64,000 nucleotides of DNA from Chrysophaeum taylorii. Lineage: Eukaryota > Sar > Pelagophyceae > Pelagomonadales > Pelagomonadaceae. The stretch is from the NCBI GenBank assembly GCA_029834535.1, contig JAQMWT010000356.1:172401-236400 (forward strand), written 5' to 3'. Shown here one piece after another: positions 8,510 through 18,182 of the stretch. The notes beneath the pieces are model-generated. The model saw nothing but the letters and a program-made list of their open reading frames with translations, ran no database searches and was not told the DNA's origin. The position numbers and the translations under genes were made by a program. Position 1 is the stretch's first letter, and every line of letters begins with the position of its first letter.

Positions 8510-10660
8510 TTAGAGGGACTTGATGTAGTCGGCGAGGGGTTTGGCGGACTTGTGCCATTTTTTGGAGAAGTTTTTCCACATGTAGAGGGTGACGCGGCCG
8601 TGCTTATTTCGAAGTTTGTCGAGGAATTTTGCCAGGGCGTCGTCGCCGAGGTCGTCAAAATCGAGATCGTCGAAGTAGTTTTCGACGGCGATCGCGAAGT
8701 CCGCGTCGGCATCGATCTCCGTCGCCTCGTCGCAGCCGAGCTCGCGTTTGAGGGCGTCGAAGACCGCCTCGGCGTTGTTGTCCTCGAGCCTCGGATTATT
8801 ATTGGGTGCCGAATCATCCTCCGAGGAGACGTTGCTGGACGACTGCTGAACCCACTCGACGACGACGCGGGGAGCGTCGCCGTTGCAGACGAGGCAGGCC
8901 TTGACGAAAGCAGCAGCCTGGACGTGGAGGACGTCGATTTTCTGGTCCCGGACGCTCTCGTGGAGCGGTCGTTCGACGAGAGATTCGAGGTTTTCGTCCG
9001 ATGCGATGAGCTCGAGGGGCGCGGGGTCGCGGCGCCAGGATCCGGCCGCTTTTCGCCGCAGACCGTCGACGACGTGGCGAGTGTCGGAGAAGTCGACGAC
9101 TTTGCTAAAGATGTCCGTGACGCCGATGGTCGAGAAGGCTGCGATCACCGCGTTCAAAAGGTCCATCGCCGCGCGTCTTTTTGTTTTTTTGATCTTCCCG
9201 AGGTCGGCGTCGACGCGCCTCGCGTAGTCGAGGGCCGAGGCCCGGTTCTGCGAATTTGAGGAGACCGCGAGGACGCACTTGGTGTACTCGGCGAACGAGG
9301 TCCGGAGCTTGAGGCTCGCGACGCGCTGCACGAGGCCGACGTACCTCTCGTCCCGCGACGTCTCGGCCCGGTCCACGAGCCAGTCGAGGCGGAGCGCTTT
9401 GGATCTGTCGACGACGCCGTCGTTCTCCGCTTTCTCGATCACCAGCTTCAACGCCATGGCGACACGTTTTTCCTTGTCGAACTGGAAGCCGCGCGGCGCC
9501 TTGGAGAGGACGTCGCAGATCATCTTGCGCTTGTCCTCGAGGGCGATGTCTCCGTGCTTGTACGCGGCGCTCGCTGCGGAATAAAAAAGCGTGAGCTCGT
9601 TCACGTCGCACACGGCCTCGCCGAGGCGATCGAGGGCCTTTTCGCTCGACCACGACTCGCGGTCGGCCTCGACGAACACCCGAAAAAAAGCGGGCATCGC
9701 GTCGGCGAGACCCCAGAGTTTGACCGTGCTGTCGGAAGCTCCCGTCGCCAGGACGTCGCCGGCCGGCGAAAACGCGACCGCCGCGACGACGTCCGCGTGG
9801 CCTTCGAACGTATGGACCAACGACCGCGACCTCACGTCCCAGAGCCGCGCCATCTCGTCCCCCGATCCCGTCGCGAGCAAGTCCCCCGACGGCGAAAACG
9901 CGACCGCCACCAAATCTGCCGCCAAAAACGCCTTGTGTCCCTCGAACGTGTGAACCAGACTTCGAGATCGCACGTCCCACAGACTCGCCGTGTTGTCGAC
10001 GTAGCCCGTCGCGAGCAGGTCTCCCGACGGCGAAAACGCGACCGCCACGATGTCGGCGACCAGATATCTCGAAAACACCTTGAAGTTGTGCACCAAGGTC
10101 TTCGACTTGGTGTCCCACAGCTTGGCCGTGTTATCGCTCGAGCCGGTAGCCAACAGATCCCCCGCGGGCGAGAAAGCCGCCGACGCGACCCCCGTCTCGT
10201 GCCCCTCCAAGGCGTGCACGAGCTTCCGGACGCGCACGTCCCAGAACTTGAGGCTCTTGTCGCCGGCCCCCGTCGCGAGGACGTCGTCGGCCGGCGAGAA
10301 CGCGACCGTCGCGACACCACCCTTGAACCCCCGAAACGTGTGCGCGAGGCTTCGACTCTGCACGTCCCAGAGCTTGGCCGAGTTGTCGTCGGAGGCCGTC
10401 GCCAGAAACTCGCCAGAGGGCGAGAACGCGACCGACCGCACGGCCGCCGTGTGTCCCTCGAAGCTTTGGACTAATTTCCTCGACGGCAGGTCCCAGAGCT
10501 TGGCTGTGCGGTCCTTCGACCCCGTCGCCAGGAGGTTCCGGGAAAATGTCACCGCCAATATCTTGCCCGAACTGCAAAACGTGTGCTGGAGGGCGTACTT
10601 CCCCTTGGCGGCCTGCTGCTGCTGCTGCTGCGTACCCGCCACCTGGGCAAACAGGAACAT
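8510..10660 (-). CDS. WD40-repeat protein with unknown C-terminal domain (paralogue 1)
   Basis: A 716-residue protein from the ATG at 10660. After a short hydrophobic start and a polyglutamine run come seven very regular WD repeats (about residues 25-330; units of the type VAFSPSGDLLATGS...LWDVRSRS), enough for one propeller. The remaining 390 residues are helical and end in a conserved block with EIDADADFAI, VENYFDDLDFDDLG and LYMWKNFSKKWHKSAKPL, shared with the neighbouring paralogue at 11043-13187. I recognise no known domain in this half, and no NACHT, kinase or F-box. A protein-interaction scaffold is likely; partners unknown. Confidence 0.85.
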   Translation of the reverse strand: MFLFAQVAGTQQQQQQAAKGKYALQHTFCSSGKILAVTFSRNLLATGSKDRTAKLWDLPSRKLVQSFEGHTAAVRSVAFSPSGEFLATASDDNSAKLWDVQSRSLAHTFRGFKGGVATVAFSPADDVLATGAGDKSLKFWDVRVRKLVHALEGHETGVASAAFSPAGDLLATGSSDNTAKLWDTKSKTLVHNFKVFSRYLVADIVAVAFSPSGDLLATGYVDNTASLWDVRSRSLVHTFEGHKAFLAADLVAVAFSPSGDLLATGSGDEMARLWDVRSRSLVHTFEGHADVVAAVAFSPAGDVLATGASDSTVKLWGLADAMPAFFRVFVEADRESWSSEKALDRLGEAVCDVNELTLFYSAASAAYKHGDIALEDKRKMICDVLSKAPRGFQFDKEKRVAMALKLVIEKAENDGVVDRSKALRLDWLVDRAETSRDERYVGLVQRVASLKLRTSFAEYTKCVLAVSSNSQNRASALDYARRVDADLGKIKKTKRRAAMDLLNAVIAAFSTIGVTDIFSKVVDFSDTRHVVDGLRRKAAGSWRRDPAPLELIASDENLESLVERPLHESVRDQKIDVLHVQAAAFVKACLVCNGDAPRVVVEWVQQSSSNVSSEDDSAPNNNPRLEDNNAEAVFDALKRELGCDEATEIDADADFAIAVENYFDDLDFDDLGDDALAKFLDKLRNKHGRVTLYMWKNFSKKWHKSAKPLADYIKSL

Positions 10661-10951
10661 CCCCAACACCACGACGACGAACGACCACCTCCCTCCCTCC
10701 CTCCTGAGATTACGATTAGTTTCTCTGAGCGCTTGACGTCATCTTGAAGCCTCGCCCTGGGAATTATTTGGGATTCGGATATGATTCAGCTCCTGCTTTG
10801 TCAACCTCGACTCCTCAGATTCGAACAACTAAGGGGGGTTCTTGCAAGATACGTTCTTGTTGCCTCCGCGATCACTCGCGGAACCAAAATACGCGACCAC
10901 CCTTCAACATACTCTTTTGGTAGACCTTTGGTTACAGACAGACATCCCGCG

Positions 10952-11015
<64 letters not shown>

Positions 11016-11042
11016 GAGCGTTAAGATCATGGGTGGTCAGAG
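10661..11042. other. Spacer between the tandem WD40 genes
   Basis: 382 bp holding a perfect 8-bp palindrome TGACGTCA (10734-10741), 74 bp upstream of the downstream gene's ATG, and a long CTG array listed separately. No gene is seen. Confidence 0.6.
10955..11015. repeat. (CTG)20 trinucleotide array
   Basis: About 20 uninterrupted CTG units lie 28 bp beyond the stop codon of the upstream WD40 gene. In its transcript the array reads (CAG)n in the 3' untranslated region. Confidence 0.95.
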
Positions 11043-13187
11043 TCAGAGGGAGGCGAGGTAATCCGGGAGTGGCTTGTTGGACTTGTGCCACTTTTTGCAG
11101 AGGTTCTTCCACATGTAGAGGCTGACGTGGCCGTTCTTGTTCTTGAGCTTTGCCAAGAACCTGTCGCGGACAGCAACTCCGAGGTCTTCGAAATCGAGGT
11201 CGTCGAAGTAATTTTCGACGACGATCGCAAAGTCGACGTCGGCATCAATCTCGGTCGCATCGTCGTCGCAGCCGAGGTCGCGCTTGAGCGCGGCGAAGAC
11301 GGCTTCCGACGACGACGAGGAATCCGGCGGCTCTGTCTCGAGGTCTTCGTCGGAGTTGTTGCAGACGAGGCAGGTCTTGACCAAAGCCGCCGCTTGGACG
11401 AGCTGGAGGTCCATCTTGTGTTGTCTGACGGCGTCGTGAAGCGGCGCGCCGACGACGCAGGCCTCGAAGTTGTCGTCGGAAACGAGGAGATCCAGCGCGG
11501 TCGCGTCGGCGCTCGAGGCGGCCGATTGTCGCATGGCGTCGACGACGTGCGACGTGTCCGAGAAGTCGACGACGCGGTTGAATACATCGCCGCCGCCGCC
11601 GTCGGGCATGTCCATCGCAGCAAAGGCCCCGACGATGGCCGAGAGGATGTTGACGGCGGCGTTGCCTTTCGCTCGCGCGCGGCGCTCGAAGCGAACGAGT
11701 TCCCTATCAACTCGACGCGCGTAGTCGAGGATAGCCGTCGTGGCCGGATAGTCCCAGCCGATGTCGAGGGCGTAGTCGGCGATGCGGTCGGAGCGCATGC
11801 TCGAGAGTCGCGCGACCAATCCGACGAAGCGATCGTCGCTCGGCGCGTCTGCTCGCTCGAGAAGCCGGTCCAACCGAAGGGCCTCCGAGCGGTCGACGAG
11901 CCCGTCCTCCTGGGCCTTCTCGATGATGAGTTTGAGGGCGGTCGCGACGCGCGAATCGCGGTCGAAGCGGAACTCGATCGGAGCCTTGGCGAGGACCTTC
12001 CGGACGAGGTCGCGTTTTTCGTCCAGCGATACGTCGCCGTGCCTGTGCGCCGCGCTCGCCGCCGAATACAACAACGTGAGCTCGTTGGTGTCGCCGACGG
12101 TGGCGGCGAGGCGTTCGAGGGCCTTGGTACTCCCCCAGGACTCGCGCTCGGCCTGGGCGAAGACCTGGAAAAACTCGGACGGCGTCGACGTTCGCCCGAG
12201 GTCCCAGAGCTTGACGGTCGCGTCCGCCGATCCCGTCGCCAGCGCGTCGCCCGCGGGCGAGAAGGCGACCGAAAACACGATGGAGGAGTGGTCGTCCAGG
12301 GTGTGGAGCAGCTTGCGCGCTCCCACGTCCCACAGCTTGGCCGTCTTGTCCCTAGAGCCCGTCGCGAGAAGCTCGCCCGAGGGCGAGAAAGCGACCGACC
12401 GCACCCAGTCGCCGTGACCCCTAAAGTTGTGGACGAGACTCAACTCCTGCAAATCCCACAGCTTGGCCATCTTGTCGGCGGAGCCCGTCGCGAGGAGGTC
12501 GCCCGCGGGCGAGAAGGCGACGGCAAACACCTGATTCGAATGACCTCGGAAGACGTACACGAGATTCATCGATCGCACGTCCCAGATTTTCGCCGTCTTG
12601 TCGCCGCAGCCCGTCGCCAGAAAATCACCCCCGGCCGAGAAGTGCGCCGAGTGCACCACGTCCGACGGACATTCTTCCGGCGGCGCCGCCGCGTCGGAGC
12701 TCGTTCGATTCACGAAAGACGCGACGAGTTTGCGAGATCTCGCGTCCCACATCTTGACCGTGTTGTCGTACGAGCCCGTCGTCAAGCGGTAGCCCGAGGG
12801 CGCGAACGCGACAGACTGGACCCAACTCGAATGTCCCTCGAAGATGTGTACGAGCCGCCGCGATCTCAGGTCCCACAGCATGGCCGTGTTGTCCCCCGAC
12901 CCCGTCGCCAACAACCGACCCCGAGGCGAGAACGCCACCGAGAACACCGTCGCCGAATGTCCTTCGAACGTGTGCACGTGCGTCCGCGACCGCACCTCCC
13001 ACACCTCGGCCGCGTTGTTGTTGCACCCCATCGCCATCAGATTGCCTGCCGTCGAAAACGCGACACAAAACACGGCGCCCGAATGTCCTGACAGCGTCTG
13101 CTGGAGACCGTACTTGCTCTCTTGCTGCTGCCGTCGATCCACCACCATGCTCGGCCACCGCCCTTTGTTCTTGTCGATGCACAACAT
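11043..13187 (-). CDS. WD40-repeat protein with unknown C-terminal domain (paralogue 2)
   Basis: A 714-residue protein from the ATG at 13187. It is collinear with the gene at 8510-10660: Gln-rich N-terminus with YGLQQTLSGHSG, seven WD repeats (about 35-345), then a helical region and the shared C-terminal block EIDADVDFAI, VENYFDDLDFEDLG, LYMWKNLCKKWHKSNKPL. The fourth repeat is preceded by an inserted loop (TSSDAAAPPEECPSD) absent from paralogue 1. Same strand, same order and end-to-end similarity show a tandem duplication. Conservation of the C-terminal block between paralogues suggests it carries the specific function. Confidence 0.87.
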   Translation of the reverse strand: MLCIDKNKGRWPSMVVDRRQQQESKYGLQQTLSGHSGAVFCVAFSTAGNLMAMGCNNNAAEVWEVRSRTHVHTFEGHSATVFSVAFSPRGRLLATGSGDNTAMLWDLRSRRLVHIFEGHSSWVQSVAFAPSGYRLTTGSYDNTVKMWDARSRKLVASFVNRTSSDAAAPPEECPSDVVHSAHFSAGGDFLATGCGDKTAKIWDVRSMNLVYVFRGHSNQVFAVAFSPAGDLLATGSADKMAKLWDLQELSLVHNFRGHGDWVRSVAFSPSGELLATGSRDKTAKLWDVGARKLLHTLDDHSSIVFSVAFSPAGDALATGSADATVKLWDLGRTSTPSEFFQVFAQAERESWGSTKALERLAATVGDTNELTLLYSAASAAHRHGDVSLDEKRDLVRKVLAKAPIEFRFDRDSRVATALKLIIEKAQEDGLVDRSEALRLDRLLERADAPSDDRFVGLVARLSSMRSDRIADYALDIGWDYPATTAILDYARRVDRELVRFERRARAKGNAAVNILSAIVGAFAAMDMPDGGGGDVFNRVVDFSDTSHVVDAMRQSAASSADATALDLLVSDDNFEACVVGAPLHDAVRQHKMDLQLVQAAALVKTCLVCNNSDEDLETEPPDSSSSSEAVFAALKRDLGCDDDATEIDADVDFAIVVENYFDDLDFEDLGVAVRDRFLAKLKNKNGHVSLYMWKNLCKKWHKSNKPLPDYLASL

Positions 13188-14966
13188 CCTAAACTCAGAC
13201 TACTACTACTACTACTACATGTTGTTGTTGTTTTTCGTCGTCGTCGTCCTCCTCTAAAATTGATTTACCTGATTTTGGGTGGCTAGCAAAAAAGTAAACA
13301 CGTCGCTAAGTACTCGCGCTGCGCGAACTTATCGGAAATGATCCGTACGGTCGTCGGATCCGAGTGGTTTCTTTCGCGGCTCGCCAAGAATGAATGAATG
13401 AATGAATGAGAAAGAACACGCTTCTCATCATTATTACCACCACCACCACCACCACCACCTGGGCGCCGCCGCGAGGACGGACATGTCGTGAAATCTCTCT
13501 TCTCTAGACTCCACTTTTTTCTCCGCTGTTGTTAGCTAGCTAGACACCCTCTTTTCTTTCTTTTAGATGCTGCGACAACAAACAAACAAACAAACAAACA
13601 AACTTCAGAGCATGCCCGTGGGCCGCGCTACGTGCCTAGCAGCAGCAGCAGCAGCAGCACGTCGATGGCATTGGATTTCGATCGTTGAAGAAATGATCTT
13701 CGCCTCGAGGCGCGCGACAGAGTTGGCTCGTGACACGCAGCGGTTCGGTGGTGCTCGACGCTCGAGGGGAGTACGCCGCGGGGCTCGACATCTGCGCCAC
13801 AAGAGTCGCCCGACGCAAGGACGGTGCGAGCCTTTTCCGACCCATCACCACGCGCCATGGATGAACTAAGCTGCCTTCTTCAATTCACTCGCCGCTTTAA
13901 AAAAACTCTGTTGTCTACTTCGCTGCTGTTTCGATGTTTATTACCACCTCAGTGTTTGGCGTCACAAGGCATTTCGGTTTTCTCCTTCCGCCGGACGAAT
14001 CATCTCGTGCTCCAAACTTCGTCTGATCTGCCAAACTGGATTGGAACGCGTGCTTATTATAACTCAAGCGCTGATTTGTTCGTGTTATTATTTAAACGCG
14101 CATGAATCGATCTTGCCTTGCCCGGGAAGGATAGTCGACGACTTTTGAGTGTTTGGGGCGTCGCGTGCGTTGCACTCGCCTTTGGGGAGGCTGGCACCAT
14201 TCGCGCAGCGACGACATCCAAACCCCATTGCAAGCAGGGCCAGTTCATTCCTCCAGGCGAACGGACGGACGGACGGACGGACGGACGGACTTTACGTCAA
14301 AGAAGATGCTAACCCTGGTCTACGTGCCGTGCAACATTGGCGGAGGTTTAGGAGGAGGATTGCGAATGCCCCCGACGAATACAAAGATGATCGATGTGCT
14401 TGCGACAGATACGTCGGAGGTCATCCCGCCGCGCCCTTAGTTTCTCATCAAATGGTGCGATAAGAGCCGGCTGGGTCTTTGATTTCTGAATAACGGACGG
14501 CCCCATTGGCTCCCGGGAGAACGAGGAACTACGATGTGGGTGCCGCCGAGCCTTCTTCTTTGGGGGCGGTTTGATTTCAAGTTCGCAATAATGGAGGCAG
14601 GCAGCATTCGAACTTAGTTGCGCCGAGTTGCATTTGGGGCTTTAAATGCGACGATCAAGGTTGTTGTTAAGCAACGGCCCTATCACGTGGTTTGCGGGCT
14701 CGAAGAAGAAGAAGAGGCAGAATTGAATAACGGCGGCTCCCTTTGTCCAGGAGTGTGCGCGACGCATATACTTTCTTTCGAGTGTTAGTGCTTTATATAT
14801 ATTTTGAGTCGCTCTCCCCTCGGCGTCACATCGACGAAGAAAGGCGAGACCTTGTTGCTTGCCGTATAATAACGCAAGAAAAATCCCACCCACTCGCTAT
14901 CCTACGTCGTACGACGCGGGGTGTGGCTACATTTTCGCGCCTGATCTGATAAAAATGGGTGAGATA
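13188..14966. other. Interval without a recognised gene
   Basis: About 1.8 kb with several microsatellites: (TAC)n near 13200, (GAAT)n 13388-13408, (CCA)n near 13436-13459, (AAAC)n near 13577-13602, (AGC)n near 13639-13659, (GACG)n near 14264-14291. Open frames are short and unconvincing on both strands. Confidence 0.5.
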
Positions 14967-17507
14967 TTACTTCCACTTGTAGAAGTCGGTAGGAGGCGTG
15001 CCGGGGTCGGGGACCTCGTCAGTGTCGAGGAACATGCGTGTCCAGTAGAGTTGGCCGGCGTGGAGGGCCGTGCCCCTATCTAAACTTTGGAATTTTTGGA
15101 GTTGGAAAACAAGGATAGGTCCTTGGAGAGCGATGTCGTCGAATTGCGGCTTAGTCACGTGCCATAGCGAGTCATCGACCTTTATCTTGCGCGAGGTCTG
15201 GAGGTCGAGGAGGGTAATCGTTTCAGGGAGAGTCACGTCGGGGTGTTGGGGTCCAACAACACCCTCTTCTTCTTCTTCTTCTTCTTCTTCGTCATCTAGG
15301 ACCTCGATGATCGGTTCTTCTTCTTCTTCTTCTTCTTCTTCTTCGTCGTCGTCGAGCGCCTCGACGACTGGTTCATCACCTACGTTGTCTCTCTTGGCAG
15401 CATGAAAAGCAGCAAGCGCGGATTGATGTTGACGGATCTCTACCGGATCGACGTCGTCCTCTTCTTCCGGATCGTCGTCGTCGTCCGGAGGAGGAGGAGT
15501 TTCGGCGGAGGGTAAGCGCGGGCCGACATCAACGATCCGCGACCAGGCGTTCCGGACGTAGGGCCAAAACCCCAAGCCCGATCGCTTGACGACGACCTTG
15601 AGACGACGCGGAGCTATGGTGATATCCAGATCTTTTCCCGAGCATCCCGGCGGAAGCAAGAGGCGCAATTCGATCTCGTCGAGGCGCTGTCGCCAAGAAA
15701 ACGTCGGGTAAGAGCGAATCGAGCCGGGCAGCGCATCCCAAGACTTCTCGAGACACTCTTTTGCCTGGAGGTGGGCCAATTCGGTTATGGCGATCGGTTT
15801 CGGGAGCCATCGGTCCAGGTATGCTTTGAGCTGCGGGAGTCGAGCGCAAGTGAGAAGCGACTTCGGACCCATGCCGGCGTCCTCGAATCGCGGCAGCCAA
15901 TCAACAGCGCCAAATCGATCGAGAATCTCTTCCATCAACACGTCGTCCTCGTCGTCCGACTCCTCTTCTTCGAGACGCGGCAGATTGTCTGGTCCGTTGA
16001 GTTCTTTCGAAACTCCGGCGTCGTAGCTCACGTCTATCTGACAGTCGGGCACGAATTTGTCTAGATTCGCGTTCGTCACGAGCTGCGGATGTCCCTGGCC
16101 GCCCCACCACGCCTTCCACCTCCGTTCCTCGGGCGTCATCTCGGCGCACAGCTCCCGCAGCTCGCTCTGGATTTTATTCTTTCGTCTCGCCGCTCTCGCG
16201 TCGCGCCGAATCACAGCCAGCTCGTCGCCAAATGCCGTGGACCGCTTCAGCTCCATGCCTCGCCTCGCCGCCTCCTCCGCGGCTTCGAAAGACCCGCACA
16301 GCCGCGCGGCCCTCGCGAGCCGCAGGTACCCCTTCGCAAACCCGGGGTCCACCTTTGTCGACTCCTCGGCGTCTTCAAGCGCTTCCTTAAACCTCCCGAG
16401 CTCGAGGTAGCACGCCGCGCGGTTCGAATACAACGTCGCGTCGTACGGATCCAGCTCGATCGCCTCCGAGTATGCCTCCATCGCGCCCTTGAACTGTCGT
16501 CTCCCAAACGCAGCGTTCCCCTCGCCCCGCTTCTCCTCCTTGAGCAGCACCACCTCCTCGCGGCTCGGTGCCGCGAGCTCCTTCTTCATCAAAAAGCCGC
16601 TCCGCAGACCCGACGCCCGACGCGGAGCCTCCACCTCCTCGATCACCGGCATATCATCATCGTCCTCCTCAAAGCACACCTCTTCCTCATCCATCTCTTC
16701 GCTCTTCTTCCCGGGGGCGGCGGAACCGACACCAACGTGATCCGAGATGACGACGACATCCTCGTCTGGCTGCCGCTTCGCGCTCGTGGCCTCGTTGTTC
16801 TTGTTCTTGTTGCCCGAACTGATCTCCTCGATGATGAGGTCCTCGTCATCACCCTCTGGCTGCGTCGCCAACTTCGCTGCGACGCCAGGACTGATCTCCT
16901 CAATTACCAAGTCTTCATAATCATCATCATCCTCGAGCCGCTGCTGCTGCTGCTGCGCCGTCTTCGTGGGCTTGTTGTTGTTGTTGTTGTTGTCGTTGTT
17001 GCCGGGAGTGATGATCTCTTCGATGATGAGATCGTCGTCATCCTCTGGCTGCGCAGGTTTCACCGCCGGCACAATACCGGGAGTAATCTCCTCAATTACC
17101 AAGTCTTCATCATCATCATCATCATCATCCTCGAGCCGCTGCTGCTGCTGGTGCGCCGTCTTCGTGGGCTTGTTGTTGCTGTTGTTGTTGTCGTTGTTGC
17201 CGGGAGTGATGATCTCTTCGATGATGAGATCGTCGTCATCCTCTGGCTGCGCAGGTTTCACCGCCGGCACAATACCGGGAGTAATCTCCTCAATTATCAG
17301 GTCGTCGTCATCATCGTCTGGCTCCGTCGCCAACTTCGCGACGCCAGGTGTGATCTCCTCAATGATCAGGTCTTCATCATCGTCCGCCGCAGCACTTGGT
17401 GCCCTACCACTAGGCGTCGCCTTCAGGGTGTCCGGCTGCTTGCCGGGAGTGATCTCTTCGATGATGATACCGTCATCATCATCATCGTCGTCGTCGTACG
17501 CGGCCAT
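14967..17507 (-). CDS. TPR and CS-domain co-chaperone-like protein with repeated acidic IIEEITPG motifs
   Basis: An 846-residue protein from the ATG at 17507. Residues about 1-270 carry eight copies of a motif of the form D(3-8)-(L)-[IV]IEEI-[TS]-PG, including a nearly exact tandem duplication of about 60 residues separated by Asn/Gln spacers. Next is a three-repeat TPR domain of the Sti1/Hsp90-binding type (EEKRGEGNAAFGRRQFKGAM, EAIELDPYDATLYSNRAACY). After it comes a split CS (p23/NudC-like) domain: PTFSWRQRLDEIELRLLLPP and DITIAPRRLKVVVK, a long acidic insertion, then LLDLQTSRKIKVDDSLWHVT. TPR plus CS suggests Hsp90-linked co-chaperone work (SGT1/NudC-like). The acidic hydrophobic motifs resemble SUMO-interaction motifs, which is inference. 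Confidence 0.85.
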   Translation of the reverse strand: MAAYDDDDDDDDGIIIEEITPGKQPDTLKATPSGRAPSAAADDDEDLIIEEITPGVAKLATEPDDDDDDLIIEEITPGIVPAVKPAQPEDDDDLIIEEIITPGNNDNNNSNNKPTKTAHQQQQRLEDDDDDDDEDLVIEEITPGIVPAVKPAQPEDDDDLIIEEIITPGNNDNNNNNNKPTKTAQQQQQRLEDDDDYEDLVIEEISPGVAAKLATQPEGDDEDLIIEEISSGNKNKNNEATSAKRQPDEDVVVISDHVGVGSAAPGKKSEEMDEEEVCFEEDDDDMPVIEEVEAPRRASGLRSGFLMKKELAAPSREEVVLLKEEKRGEGNAAFGRRQFKGAMEAYSEAIELDPYDATLYSNRAACYLELGRFKEALEDAEESTKVDPGFAKGYLRLARAARLCGSFEAAEEAARRGMELKRSTAFGDELAVIRRDARAARRKNKIQSELRELCAEMTPEERRWKAWWGGQGHPQLVTNANLDKFVPDCQIDVSYDAGVSKELNGPDNLPRLEEEESDDEDDVLMEEILDRFGAVDWLPRFEDAGMGPKSLLTCARLPQLKAYLDRWLPKPIAITELAHLQAKECLEKSWDALPGSIRSYPTFSWRQRLDEIELRLLLPPGCSGKDLDITIAPRRLKVVVKRSGLGFWPYVRNAWSRIVDVGPRLPSAETPPPPDDDDDPEEEDDVDPVEIRQHQSALAAFHAAKRDNVGDEPVVEALDDDEEEEEEEEEEPIIEVLDDEEEEEEEEEGVVGPQHPDVTLPETITLLDLQTSRKIKVDDSLWHVTKPQFDDIALQGPILVFQLQKFQSLDRGTALHAGQLYWTRMFLDTDEVPDPGTPPTDFYKWK

Positions 17508-17764
17508 GATGGGAAACCGATTTCTTTCTCGAAGCGAAATACTAACCCTCGTTTCGGTGACCGCCTTCTGTATTTTTGATCCGGCACAGCTCCCGAACGA
17601 ACCAGCGGACACCACCACCACTGGTGTGTGCTCCCCGGTTGTTTGTGAGGCGGCCCTTTGTGAAAGAAAGGCTCTGCCGCGTGTTTCCACGCAAGACGTC
17701 GCAAGCGACGGCCATAGCCGACAGAATGAACCGCACTACCTTCGTTGATTGAGTCCTGACGAGC

Positions 17765-17955
17765 TAGAGATAGAAAATTCCATTTAGCGTTAGGAACCCC
17801 CCCCCTTGACCTCACACTCACACCTACAACCACTAAATCGCTGTGTCGCACACCGTGCTGCTCTTTGTGTCGTCGTTGGAGGACAGGACAAAAGGCAGCA
17901 CTACCACTGCCACCATTCTTCTCTACCAGAGGCACAGTGATTTTTACTGTTCTCT
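17765..17955 (+). repeat. Left long terminal repeat
   Basis: Begins TAGAGATAG and ends TGTTCTCT. It matches 25748-25935, with most differences in the first 65 nt and a C-homopolymer length difference. The following leader (17956-18182) contains TTTGGACCTAGTCC within 10 nt of the repeat, where a primer-binding site beginning TGG would be expected; the tRNA is not identified. Confidence 0.8.
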
Positions 17956-18182
17956 GGGTTTGGACCTAGTCCGGTACTGCTAGAGAAACGTCCTCCGAAA
18001 GAAGACATCGATCTCGATCGACGTCTCGGACACAAAGACTCAGGATTTCCAGGCAAGAGCAATCTCCTCAAGTTCCTGAAAGTTTTAAGACCGTAGTCAA
18101 GTTTCATCGCTTGCTACTGGTGAAAAAGTGTGAAAAAGTGTGAAAGGCAACCAACAACGCGCAAAACGCAGCCCCGAAAACG

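Noticed and set aside
9554-12417. Long plus-strand frames opposite the WD40 genes
   Set aside because: Antisense mirrors of regular WD repeats; no independent domain.
17508-17690. N-terminal extension of the TPR/CS protein
   Set aside because: No upstream ATG in frame; the frame opens from a non-ATG codon.
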